Assembly (NCBI GenBank): GCA_964540095.1 | Contig: CAZILH010000007.1 | Coordinates: 1-42,121, forward strand | DNA: 42,121 nt | Direction of reading: 5' to 3' | Source: CALMZN01 sp964540095 | GTDB taxonomy: Bacteria > Patescibacteriota > Patescibacteriia > UBA1558 > GWA2-36-10 | Shown: in pieces, positions 15,605 to 23,009 of the stretch | Numbering within the stretch: position 1 is the first letter of the stretch | Layout of the letters: every line of letters begins with the position of its first letter | Program-made: the position numbers and the translations under genes | The notes under the pieces: model-generated | What the model saw: only the letters and a program-made list of their open reading frames with translations | Told to the model about the DNA's origin: nothing | Database searches by the model: none

Positions 15605-15877
15605 ATGCCAAATAAACAAGCATCTATCAAACACCTCAGACAAACTGTAAAACGCACCAAAAGCAATAACTTGGTTAAGCGCAATATAAAGCAATTGGTC
15701 AAAACTGGCCACAAAGCAATTATTGAGGGTTCGATCAAAGACCAGCATCAAGAAATGGCCAAAAAGCTTCAGAAAGCCATTGATAAAGCCGTAAAAGCTG
15801 GTATTATTAAGAAAAATACCGGTAATAGAAAAAAAGCTAGATTTATGAAGAGCTTAAATAAAGCAGTGGTTAAATAA
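15605..15877 (+). CDS. rpsT: 30S ribosomal protein S20
   Basis: This 90-residue basic protein binds 16S rRNA early in small-subunit assembly. It starts MPNKQASIKHLRQTVKRTKSN, resembling the S20 N-terminus (normally with SAxKR), and continues with the helical Lys-rich body including GIIKKNTGNRKKARFMK, the characteristic S20 ending where Asn and Lys pack against rRNA. Length is normal for S20. The gene is monocistronic, with a TATAAG-like box upstream and a perfect terminator 22 nt after its stop. A GGAGG-like sequence near 15568 is about 35 nt from the ATG, too far to serve as its ribosome-binding site. Confidence 0.93.
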   Translation: MPNKQASIKHLRQTVKRTKSNNLVKRNIKQLVKTGHKAIIEGSIKDQHQEMAKKLQKAIDKAVKAGIIKKNTGNRKKARFMKSLNKAVVK

Positions 15878-15899
15878 TAAATTTTATAAAAGACAAATT

Positions 15900-15929
15900 A
15901 CCCAGCCCCTCACGAGGGGCTGGGTTTTA
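15900..15929 (+). terminator. rpsT terminator
   Basis: ACCCAGCCCCT (15900-15910) pairs perfectly with AGGGGCTGGGT (15915-15925) across a CACG loop and is followed by TTTT. It lies at the convergence with holA and may serve both strands, though the minus-strand T-tract is weak. Confidence 0.9.
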
Positions 15930-16877
15930 TAGATTGTTGATTAGTTTAGTGAAAAGCAGAGACTCGTTTACAGCGGATGATTTTAATTGTTGGTCAAGCT
16001 CTAATAATTCCGAATAGATTTTTTTTAGTTTATCCATAGTATAAAGCTGACTTTGTCGGAAGGCCTTATCAGCCAGCCAGGGTGGTAATTTTAGGGCCTG
16101 GGCTATGGCGCCTGGATAGCTGGCTTGTTTGGATAGAGCCTTGACCTTTATGAGCAGTCGATATTGCCTGACCACCATACTCAAAAGATACTGAGCATTT
16201 GTGCCGCTGTTAAATTTTTCATCCAACAATTTCAAAGCCAAAGCTTTATTTTGCTGGCCCAAGGCCTCAACCAGATTAAATATATTATCATCAATTTTGG
16301 ACACGACAATATTTTTGATATCTTCCACAGTAATATTTTTTTCAGTCAGATGCACTAATTTATCCAGCTCTTGGCTCAAACTCCACATATCATTGCCAAC
16401 ATAAGCAATGAGTACATTGGCTGTTTCATTATCAAGAGTTCGATTTTTTAATTGGGCTTGTTTTTTTAGCCAAGTAATTAGTTCGGCACTAGAAAAATTT
16501 TTGAATTCTTCGACAAAGCGGAATTTTTTTAAGGCCTTGTAGAGCTTGGTGCGCACATCGGGCTTGTCGGTTTGCCAAAAAATAATATAATTTTCATCAG
16601 ATGTATCTTTTTGTTGAGCCAAAAAATTAAGCAGAGAATCTTGCCAAGTGCTTAGTTTTTTGTTATTAAAAATGTTCTTGATAATGATCAATTTTTTGCT
16701 AGCCAAGAAACCATTGGCCGAAGCGGCTTCAAAAAAATTACCAGCGCTTATTTCTTCGCCGTCCATATTCAAAATATTGTGACCTTGGGGGTCAACATCA
16801 GATTGGAATTTTTTTTTGATGGCTCTGATTTTTTGTCGGGCCAGCCAAGAATTTTCGCCGTAGTAGAAAAAAATCAT
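15927..16877 (-). CDS. holA: DNA polymerase III delta subunit
   Basis: The delta subunit opens the beta sliding clamp as part of the clamp loader. The 316-residue protein starts MIFFYYGENSWLARQKI, matching the 'x-x-Y-G-x-(E/D)...' beginning of HolA. It contains NFFEAASANGFLASKKLIIIKN, the region that corresponds to the clamp-binding beta-interaction element, then TSDENYIIFWQTDKPDVRTKLYK and the LITWLKKQAQLKNRTLDN helix region. The C-terminal collar domain has LGQQNKALALKLLDEK. It lies 1 nt after the polA stop on the same strand, so polA-holA form one unit. Confidence 0.9.
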   Translation of the reverse strand: MIFFYYGENSWLARQKIRAIKKKFQSDVDPQGHNILNMDGEEISAGNFFEAASANGFLASKKLIIIKNIFNNKKLSTWQDSLLNFLAQQKDTSDENYIIFWQTDKPDVRTKLYKALKKFRFVEEFKNFSSAELITWLKKQAQLKNRTLDNETANVLIAYVGNDMWSLSQELDKLVHLTEKNITVEDIKNIVVSKIDDNIFNLVEALGQQNKALALKLLDEKFNSGTNAQYLLSMVVRQYRLLIKVKALSKQASYPGAIAQALKLPPWLADKAFRQSQLYTMDKLKKIYSELLELDQQLKSSAVNESLLFTKLINNL

Positions 16878-16878
16878 G

Positions 16879-19602
16879 CTATTTAATCTTTTCTAAATTA
16901 CCCCAATTATCGCCACTTTCTATATCAACCACCAGTGGCACGGTCAAAGTATAAATATTTTCCATGCTGGCTTTGATGAAATTGGCCACTTTTTTTTCGT
17001 CATTTTTTGGCACTTCCAGCACCAGTTCATCATGAACTTGGAGTATTAGTTTACTTTGGGGACTGATTTTTGGCAAGCCAGCTTGGATGGCGATCATGGC
17101 CATTTTCATCAGATCGGCGGCTGTACCCTGCAGAGGCATGTTGATAGCCATACGCTCAGCGGCTGATCGCAACATAGGCATGGAAGAGTGAATATCTGGC
17201 AAGTAGCGACGTCGTCCAAAAATAGTCTGGGCATAACCTCGCTGGTAGGCAATTTTTTTGCTGTCTTCAATGTAGGTTTTTATTTTTTTGTAAATTGTAA
17301 AATATTTTTCTATAAATTCTTTGGCCTCAGTACGACTCAAGCCCGTGCGTTGGGCTAGGCCCAGAGAACCCAGACCATAAAGAACACCGAAATTTACTTC
17401 TTTGGCTGTGCGGCGAATATCCTTGGTCACTTCACTTAGGGGGATTTTGTGAATTTCGGCTGCGGTGCGGGCATGGATGTCTTCGTTATTTTGAAAACTG
17501 GCTAGCATGATGGGATCTTTGGACAGGGCGGCGGCTAAGCGCAATTCTATTTGTGAGTAGTCGGCTGATAACAAAATAAAATTTTTGGGAGCCACAAAGG
17601 CCTTACGAATTTCTCGTCCCAATTCCGTACGAATAGGAATGTTTTGTAAATTAGGATCAGAAGAAGATAGACGGCCAGTGGCTGTAATGGTCTGATTGAA
17701 GCTGGTATGCACGCGATGGGTTTTCGGATCGGCAATGGCTGGTAGAGCAGTGATGTAAGTAGATTGTAGTTTGGTTAGTTCGCGGTATTCAATTATAAGT
17801 GGGATAATAGGGTGAGCGTCAAACATTTTATCCAATTCTTGAGCGGCAGTTGATAGCCCGGTTTTATTTTTTTTGATGCCCACGACACTGATTTTCAAGT
17901 CCTCAAAAAGTATGGCTTTTAGTTGCAGGGGAGAAGAGATGTTAAATTCTTTGCCGGCTAAAGCAAATATTTTTTGGCTGATTTTTTTTATTTCTGATTC
18001 AAATTTGACAGCCATTTTTTCCAAAAAAGGCACATCCAGCAAAATGCCGTTTATTTCCATATCAGCTAGGACTGGGATCAGGGGAATGTCAATATTTTCT
18101 AGCAAATCAAAGTTTTTATTGGTTTTGATGATGGGCAGGAGCTTGTGATATAGCCGCCAAGTAATATCAGCATCTTCACAGGCATACCAAGACAGCCGGT
18201 CCAAAGGAATTAGTTCAACAGCAATTTCCTTTTTCTTTTTTGGCACCTCATCAAGCAAATCTAGTAGTTTTAATTTTTTGTAACCCAAATAGCTAAAAGC
18301 TAGTTCCTCCAACTTCAAGCCCTGATTGGGGTTGATCAAGTAGGCGGCCAATATTGTGTCAAAATTAAGGCCAGCAAGTTTGATGCCCAAGCGACTCAAA
18401 ACTTTGTATTCATATTTTATGTTGTGGCCAATTTTTTTTATTTTTTCATCTTCTAAAATGTTTTTAAGCAAAGGTAAAACAAGTTTTTTTAGAGAGGGAT
18501 TTTTTAAATTGATAAAGTAGCCATTTTTGGCTTGCCAGGAAAATGATAAACCCAAAACTTCAGCATCGTGGTCTAAATTATTTGTTTCCGAATCAATGGC
18601 TATTAAGTTTTGTTTTTTTAATTCAGCATAAAATTCTTCCCAAGTTTTTTTGTCATTAACCAAAACATAATGCCCATCATTTTTATTATTTATTTTGTCT
18701 GGCATAGAAACCATAGCTTGCTGATGAGGAATTTTGTCCAGTAGAGTGCGAAATTCAAATTTTTGAAAAATGTTATAAACTTTTTCGGGATCAAAATTAA
18801 TAAATTTGGCATCTTCTAAATTCCAATCAAGTTCTAAATCTTTGACAATAGTGACTAAACGCTGGCTGACAAAGGCCTCTTCGCGGTATTGTTTTAATAA
18901 ATCTTTTGTTCGGGGTTTGATATCAGCTTGTTCAATTTTTTTGTACAGATTTTCCAAAGTGCCGAATTTTTGGATCAAGCTTTCAGCGCCTTTTTCGCCA
19001 ATACCTTTGACACCCTTGATATTGTCCGAGGCATCGCCCTTGATTGCTTTCAAATCAATGAGTTGCTTTGGCTCTAGACCATAGCGTTCTTTGACTGCGC
19101 TTAAATCATAGACAATTGTATCATTGAAACCGTGCCTCAAAGTCAGCACTTCAGTGCGATTGTTCACTAACTGCAAGGCATCAAGATCGCCAGTGATGAT
19201 TATTGTTTTGAGATTTTTGTATTTTTTGTAAGTGTTATCAGCTATGGTACCAATAACATCATCGGCCTCAAATCCCTCTTTGGTAATCACTGGTATATTA
19301 AAAGCGCCGAGTATTTCTTGGGCCAAGGGAATTTGCTGATAAAATTCATCAGCTTGCTTGACGCGTTGGGCTTTGTATTCCTTGTATTCTTCATGACGAA
19401 AAGTTTTACCAGCCAAGTCAAAAGCCGCCAACAAATAATCGGGCTCCAAATCTTTGATTATTTTTAATAATAAAGTAGTAAAGCCATAGACCGCATTGAC
19501 CAGCACTCCGTCTTTGGTTGAGAGTGGTGGTATGGCATGCCAAGCTCGGTGGAGCAGGGCATTGGAGTCAATTATGACCAATTTTTTTTGTTTTTCAGCC
19601 AT
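16879..19602 (-). CDS. polA: DNA polymerase I with 5' and 3' exonuclease domains
   Basis: This 907-residue polymerase handles gap filling and primer removal. The N-terminal flap nuclease (about 1-290) has IIDSNALLHRAWH, GFEADDVIGT and KGDASDNIKGVKGIGEKGA. The 3'-5' exonuclease region has Exo I IAIDSETNNL and Exo III YACEDADITW intact. Exo II reads GHNIKYEYKVL, where the expected Asp of the NxKYD motif is Glu. The polymerase domain has motif A LLSADYSQIELRL, the O-helix RRTAKEVNFGVLYG and motif C LQVHDELVLE. The O-helix Phe (as in Taq and E. coli) predicts discrimination against dideoxynucleotides. A TTGTCT-16-TATGAT promoter lies upstream. Confidence 0.96.
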   Translation of the reverse strand: MAEKQKKLVIIDSNALLHRAWHAIPPLSTKDGVLVNAVYGFTTLLLKIIKDLEPDYLLAAFDLAGKTFRHEEYKEYKAQRVKQADEFYQQIPLAQEILGAFNIPVITKEGFEADDVIGTIADNTYKKYKNLKTIIITGDLDALQLVNNRTEVLTLRHGFNDTIVYDLSAVKERYGLEPKQLIDLKAIKGDASDNIKGVKGIGEKGAESLIQKFGTLENLYKKIEQADIKPRTKDLLKQYREEAFVSQRLVTIVKDLELDWNLEDAKFINFDPEKVYNIFQKFEFRTLLDKIPHQQAMVSMPDKINNKNDGHYVLVNDKKTWEEFYAELKKQNLIAIDSETNNLDHDAEVLGLSFSWQAKNGYFINLKNPSLKKLVLPLLKNILEDEKIKKIGHNIKYEYKVLSRLGIKLAGLNFDTILAAYLINPNQGLKLEELAFSYLGYKKLKLLDLLDEVPKKKKEIAVELIPLDRLSWYACEDADITWRLYHKLLPIIKTNKNFDLLENIDIPLIPVLADMEINGILLDVPFLEKMAVKFESEIKKISQKIFALAGKEFNISSPLQLKAILFEDLKISVVGIKKNKTGLSTAAQELDKMFDAHPIIPLIIEYRELTKLQSTYITALPAIADPKTHRVHTSFNQTITATGRLSSSDPNLQNIPIRTELGREIRKAFVAPKNFILLSADYSQIELRLAAALSKDPIMLASFQNNEDIHARTAAEIHKIPLSEVTKDIRRTAKEVNFGVLYGLGSLGLAQRTGLSRTEAKEFIEKYFTIYKKIKTYIEDSKKIAYQRGYAQTIFGRRRYLPDIHSSMPMLRSAAERMAINMPLQGTAADLMKMAMIAIQAGLPKISPQSKLILQVHDELVLEVPKNDEKKVANFIKASMENIYTLTVPLVVDIESGDNWGNLEKIK

Positions 19603-19626
19603 TATTTAAGTTATTTTATATATTTC

Positions 19627-19654
19627 ATCATACCATTTATAGGGGTTTAGACAA
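19627..19654 (-). promoter_or_regulatory. Candidate polA promoter
   Basis: On the minus strand: TTGTCT (19654-19649), a 16-nt spacer and TATGAT (19632-19627), leaving a leader of about 18 nt before the polA ATG at 19602. Confidence 0.5.
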
Positions 19655-19665
19655 GGGCAAAAGGG

Positions 19666-19693
19666 TTGACTTTTTACCGTTTTATTATATAAT
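19666..19693 (+). promoter_or_regulatory. Promoter of the tRNA-Gly/tRNA-Leu unit
   Basis: TTGACT (19666-19671), a 16-nt spacer and TATAAT (19688-19693). The start would be near 19700, 12 nt before the tRNA-Gly 5' end. Confidence 0.75.
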
Positions 19694-19711
19694 ATGTAAG
19701 TTATTAAATGA

Positions 19712-19788
19712 GCGGGTGTAGTTCAGTTGGCTAGAACGTTTCCTTGCCAAGGAAAAGGTCGCCGGTTCGAGCCCGGTCACCCGCTCCA
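19712..19788 (+). tRNA. tRNA-Gly (GCC)
   Basis: The acceptor stem GCGGGTG (19712-19718) pairs with CACCCGC (19778-19784), with discriminator T and an encoded CCA. The anticodon stem TTTCC/GGAAA closes the loop TTGCCAA with anticodon GCC at 19746-19748. The T arm has GGTTCGAGCC. It is the first of two tRNAs on one transcript. Confidence 0.97.
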
Positions 19789-19811
19789 TTTTATTAAAAT
19801 TGAATTTGTCG

Positions 19812-19898
19812 GCCGGCGTGGTGAAATTGGTAGACACGCAGGACTTAAAATCCTGTACCCGAAAGGGTGTGTCGGTTCGATTCCGACCGCCGGTACCA
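19812..19898 (+). tRNA. tRNA-Leu (TAA)
   Basis: The acceptor GCCGGCG (19812-19818) pairs with CGCCGGT before discriminator A and an encoded CCA (19896-19898). The anticodon loop CTTAAAA has TAA at 19846-19848. The long variable arm ACCCGAAAGGGT marks a class II tRNA. It follows tRNA-Gly by 23 nt and is probably co-transcribed with it. Confidence 0.97.
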
Positions 19899-19951
19899 AA
19901 ACAGTTAAACAAGGTAGTTCAGCAATGAGCTATTTTTTAGATTTATTAAAT

Positions 19952-19980
19952 TTGACAAAAAATCAATTAATTGTTATGGT
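19952..19980 (+). promoter_or_regulatory. Candidate promoter of a small gene
   Basis: TTGACA (19952-19957), a 17-nt spacer and TATGGT (19975-19980), placing a start near 19987, 12 nt before the ATG at 19999. The -35 box is a perfect consensus and the -10 box is weak. Confidence 0.4.
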
Positions 19981-19998
19981 GAAAATATAGGCAAATAT

Positions 19999-20121
19999 AT
20001 GAATAATTTTAACCGCCAATTGAATTTGCATACCATTTGTCCAGTCATGAAGGAAACTTCTGATTATGGTCAGATTTTTGCTATGTTTGGCCCGGGCGGT
20101 TTTTATAAATACAGGATGTAA
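19999..20121 (+). CDS. Possible 40-residue small protein
   Basis: A 40-codon frame lies in the 338-nt gap between tRNA-Leu and the MFS gene. It encodes MNNFNRQLNLHTICPVMKET and ends in FGPGGFYKYRM. It is basic, has one Cys and no hydrophobic helix, and I recognise no family. The reasons to list it are a TTGACA-17-TATGGT promoter 19 nt upstream of the ATG, the same -10 to ATG distance seen for the PBP gene; the AAATATATG start context shared with many genes here; and a strong terminator 22 nt after its stop. An expressed small RNA is an equally good reading. The rest of the gap holds a 21-codon frame (19925-19990) and the MFS leader. Confidence 0.35.
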   Translation: MNNFNRQLNLHTICPVMKETSDYGQIFAMFGPGGFYKYRM

Positions 20122-20142
20122 ATATAAATTAATTGTGTATTA

Positions 20143-20179
20143 AAAAACGCCTCGGCTAGATATAGATCGGGGCGTTTTT
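20143..20179 (+). terminator. Intrinsic terminator before the MFS gene
   Basis: AAAAACGCC (20143-20151) pairs with GGCGTTTTT (20171-20179), with a 19-nt loop. It ends whatever is transcribed from 19987 or from the tRNA unit. The loop motif CCTCGGCTAGATATAGATCGG is partly repeated just downstream (20184-20200). Confidence 0.8.
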
Positions 20180-20236
20180 GTATGCCTCGGGACTAGATCG
20201 GTCGATCGTTTACAACACAAAAGAAGGGGTAAAGAA

Positions 20237-21421
20237 ATGGCCAAGAACACCATTCGCATGTACTTATTGTTTTCTGCTGTTAGTCGCCTTAGTTTTGCTT
20301 TTGGTTTTACTACCTATGTGGTTTTTCTGATGAGTCGTGGTTTGAGTATTTTTGAGACAAGTTTGGTCAACATGGTATTCTTCTTCACGCTATTTGTTTT
20401 CGAAATTCCAACAGGAGCCCTTGCTGATGTCTTTGGTAGAAAGTTGTCCTTTGTGCTAGCGGGTATTACCACTGCTTTGGGGCTTTTCTTCTACTATATC
20501 TCGCAGTCATTTTGGGGCTTTGTTCTGGCTGAGGCAACCATTGCTATTGGCAGTACTCTGGCTAGCGGTGCTTTTCAGGCTTGGTTGGTAGACAAGTTGA
20601 AATATCACGACTACCAGGGCAAGCTAAATAAAGTTTTTTCCCGCGAGCAAATGCTTGATGGCGCTGCGACAATAGTTGGCGGTGTAATCGGTGCTTATTT
20701 GGGAAAATTCAATTTGGCTTGGCCTTGGTTGGCTGGCGCTATTGGCATGTCTTTGCTTGCTATCGCCGCCCAAGTGCTGATGAAGGAGGAATATTTTGTT
20801 CGGCAAGAATTTTCTTGGCGCCAGGGCTGGCAGGCCACGAAACAGGTGGTTAGGGATAGCTGGCAATATGGGGTCAAGAGCAAACCAGTTAGGTTTTTGA
20901 TCTTGATTGGTACTGTGCAATTATTTGCCGTACAGGCGCTCAACATGCAGTGGCAGCCGTATTTTTCCAAGCACCTAAATAGTCCACTTGGTTTGGGGTG
21001 GATATTTGCCGGCTTTTCCGTATTTGTGATGATGGGGGCATGGCTGGCTCCGCGTTTTTCCAAGGTAATGCCAAACGAAAAGAAGTTGTTGCTATTCACC
21101 CAGCTGTTTATTGGGGCAATGATATTGGCAACAGCTGTCAGCCAGACCTTGTATCTGACCCTGAGCTTCTTCATAGCGCATGAGTTTGGTCGGGGAGTAT
21201 TTAAGCCCCTCAAGGATCAGTATCTCAACGACAACATTGCTTCCAACATCAGGGCTACCCTTATTTCTTTTGAATCCATGTCCCATCACATCGGTGGTTT
21301 CTTGGGGCTACTGTTAGCCGGTTATCTGGCTCAGGTATTTTCTATCAATATTGCCTGGATTGTTTCAGGGCTGATATTGATAGTCGCCTCATTGGCCTTG
21401 GCAAAGAATGGGCACTCATGA
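20237..21421 (+). CDS. MFS transporter
   Basis: This 394-residue membrane protein has about 12 hydrophobic segments. Its loop 2-3 region, FEIPTGALADVFGRKLSFVLAG, is the major facilitator signature (G-x-x-x-D-x-x-G-R-K). Transporters of this type often export drugs or move small solutes by proton exchange; the substrate cannot be told. Unlike most genes here it has a purine-rich ribosome-binding site (AAGGGG about 8 nt before the ATG at 20237), and its codon use is somewhat less AT-rich. It sits between tRNA genes (Gly and Leu before, Cys after) and has its own terminator. That suggests an accessory gene inserted at a tRNA cluster. Confidence 0.88.
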   Translation: MAKNTIRMYLLFSAVSRLSFAFGFTTYVVFLMSRGLSIFETSLVNMVFFFTLFVFEIPTGALADVFGRKLSFVLAGITTALGLFFYYISQSFWGFVLAEATIAIGSTLASGAFQAWLVDKLKYHDYQGKLNKVFSREQMLDGAATIVGGVIGAYLGKFNLAWPWLAGAIGMSLLAIAAQVLMKEEYFVRQEFSWRQGWQATKQVVRDSWQYGVKSKPVRFLILIGTVQLFAVQALNMQWQPYFSKHLNSPLGLGWIFAGFSVFVMMGAWLAPRFSKVMPNEKKLLLFTQLFIGAMILATAVSQTLYLTLSFFIAHEFGRGVFKPLKDQYLNDNIASNIRATLISFESMSHHIGGFLGLLLAGYLAQVFSINIAWIVSGLILIVASLALAKNGHS

Positions 21422-21426
21422 CCAAC

Positions 21427-21465
21427 AAAAGCGGGGAGATAATATCAAACCGCTTTTTATTTTTG
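21427..21465 (+). terminator. MFS gene terminator
   Basis: AAAAGCGG (21427-21434) pairs with CCGCTTTT (21450-21457), followed by TTATTTTTG, 6 nt after the MFS stop. Confidence 0.8.
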
Positions 21466-21467
21466 TA

Positions 21468-21491
21468 ACAAAAAATCGAGCTAAGCTCGAT
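21468..21491 (-). terminator. tRNA-Cys terminator
   Basis: On the minus strand ATCGAGC-TTA-GCTCGAT (21491-21475) runs into TTTTTTG. The first base of the stem is the last A of the tRNA CCA end, so the terminator directly abuts the mature 3' end. Confidence 0.85.
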
Positions 21492-21565
21492 GGAGGCCTG
21501 GGGCGGAATCGAACCGCCGGATGAGGGTTTTGCAGACCCATGCCTTACCACTTGGCTACCAGGCC
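21491..21565 (-). tRNA. tRNA-Cys (GCA)
   Basis: The minus-strand acceptor GGCCTGG (21565-21559) pairs with CCAGGCC (21501-21495), with discriminator T and an encoded CCA (21493-21491). The anticodon arm reads GGGTCTGCAAAACCC with anticodon GCA. A TATAAT box on the minus strand (21582-21577) lies just upstream; no good -35 box is seen. Confidence 0.96.
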
Positions 21566-21613
21566 TTAAGTTTAAAATTATAGTCTAATCAACGAGTGAA
21601 GGTTTGCCCACTT

Positions 21614-21656
21614 TCCGCCCAAGGCGGACCCGCCATAGGCTTGGGGCTACCAGGCC
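21614..21656. repeat. Short repeat: hairpin and copy of the tRNA-Cys 5' end
   Basis: GGCTACCAGGCC occurs at 21554-21565, as the 5' end of tRNA-Cys on the minus strand, and again at 21645-21656. Beside the second copy is a TCCGCC-CAA-GGCGGA hairpin (21614-21628). The 141-nt gap 21566-21706 contains this and the tRNA promoter, and no gene. Confidence 0.5.
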
Positions 21657-21706
21657 ATTGTCTATTTAAACTCGATGTTGGTAATAATTTACCAGATTTT
21701 TGGGTT

Positions 21707-22492
21707 TTAAGCAACCTTGAGTTTTTTTAACTCCTGCAGTATTTTGGGCTGTAATTTTTTATTGCTAGCCAACACTGATTTAGATGCTGATTGCCAATTT
21801 TTTCCCTGCCAATCAGTGACCACGCCACCAGCTGCTTGAACCAGCATGATGCCAGGCGCTACATCCCAAATTTTTGGACCAGACACAACTAAGCCATCAA
21901 TGTGACCACTGGCCACCATTGCTAGCTCCAAACTAGTGCTGCCAAAATGTCGGCAGTCGTGACTATGGAGATGATAATATTCGTAGACCTTAAAAGCTTT
22001 TTTGTTGTCACTCACAGAATTGCCATGGCAATAGCCCATGAAGATATCTTTGGTATCTTGATGTTGGCCAACAGTAATTTTTTTATTATTTTTGTAAGCA
22101 CCAATTTTTGTGGCCCAGTATATTTCTTTTAGTATCGGTACATAGATAACGCTCATGGCTAATTTATTATTATGAAGCAAAGCAATAGCCACAGTAAAGA
22201 GAGGATTGTGAATCGCAAAATTATTAGTGCCATCAAGTGGGTCAATGATCCACAGATATTCGGACTCTTGATTGTTGGCGCCAGCTTCTTCTGATAGAAA
22301 GTTTATTTTAGGAAAAGATTTTTTTAGAGTTTGAAAAATAATTTTTTCAGCTTGCTGGTCGCATTTGGTGACTAACTCATGTCGGCTTTTGTGACTGGCA
22401 CTAGAGCGATGAAATTTAGCAAATTCTCTGCTCAAGTATTCTCCAGCTTTAGTAGCGGCTAGTTTAGCGGTTTTTAATTCTGCTTGGTACAT
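21707..22492 (-). CDS. Inositol monophosphatase family protein (SuhB/CysQ-like)
   Basis: This 261-residue Mg2+-dependent phosphatase belongs to the FIG superfamily, which removes phosphate from inositol 1-phosphate, fructose 1,6-bisphosphate, 3'-phosphoadenosine phosphates or histidinol phosphate. LSEEAGANNQ carries the metal-binding Glu, WIIDPLDGTNNF the IDPxDGT motif, and WDVAPGIMLVQAAGGVVTD the second metal/substrate motif. Family membership is clear; the substrate is not. The ATG at 22492 is 1 nt after the stop of the phosphodiesterase gene, and rarA lies before that, giving a rarA-phosphoesterase-phosphatase run on the minus strand. Confidence 0.88.
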   Translation of the reverse strand: MYQAELKTAKLAATKAGEYLSREFAKFHRSSASHKSRHELVTKCDQQAEKIIFQTLKKSFPKINFLSEEAGANNQESEYLWIIDPLDGTNNFAIHNPLFTVAIALLHNNKLAMSVIYVPILKEIYWATKIGAYKNNKKITVGQHQDTKDIFMGYCHGNSVSDNKKAFKVYEYYHLHSHDCRHFGSTSLELAMVASGHIDGLVVSGPKIWDVAPGIMLVQAAGGVVTDWQGKNWQSASKSVLASNKKLQPKILQELKKLKVA

Positions 22493-22493
22493 A

Positions 22494-22988
22494 TTATAAA
22501 TCGTTTATTAATATTAATTGAGCTTTTAGGGTGTCTAAATCAATAATAGCAAAAGTTGGTGCATAGCGGACATTGGCAACATTGCCAGGGTTTAATATTT
22601 TTGTGCCTTGATAATTTTCTTCCCAAGGTTGGTGACTGTGACCATGCAAAGCCAGCTGATATTTACCAGGATTATCAGCGATAAATTTTTTGACAACTTC
22701 TGGATAATGGCAGAAAATTATTTTTTTATCAGCCAAAGTAATTTCACCGAACTCTTCAAAAACTTTGATATTTTTTAGGACGGATAGGTCTAAGCCGTAA
22801 TTATCGGCATTGCCGTGAACAGCCCAAGATGGTATTTTCAGATTATCAATTATTTGCCAAGCGTCTATACCGCACACATCGCCGGTGCAAATTAGATAAT
22901 CTATTTTATGGCTGGTAATATAGTGCAGAACTTTTTCTAGATTTGCTAAATTACCATGGATATCAGATATTACTGCTAAATTTGGCAT
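22494..22988 (-). CDS. YfcE/MJ0936-type metallophosphoesterase
   Basis: This is a 164-residue calcineurin-like phosphoesterase of the small bacterial/archaeal phosphodiesterase group. The two-metal motifs are all present in order: SDIHGNLANLEKV (DxH), CTGDVCG (GD), VHGNADNYG (GNxD), FCHYP and LHGHSHQPW (GHxH), followed by LNPGNVANVR. Members hydrolyse generic phosphodiesters in vitro; physiological substrates are mostly unknown. It is cytoplasmic. The ATG at 22988 follows the rarA stop by 21 nt and the stop is 1 nt from the next ATG, so all three genes are probably one transcript. Confidence 0.9.
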   Translation of the reverse strand: MPNLAVISDIHGNLANLEKVLHYITSHKIDYLICTGDVCGIDAWQIIDNLKIPSWAVHGNADNYGLDLSVLKNIKVFEEFGEITLADKKIIFCHYPEVVKKFIADNPGKYQLALHGHSHQPWEENYQGTKILNPGNVANVRYAPTFAIIDLDTLKAQLILINDL

Positions 22989-23009
22989 AGGTATAATAAT
23001 TATAACACA

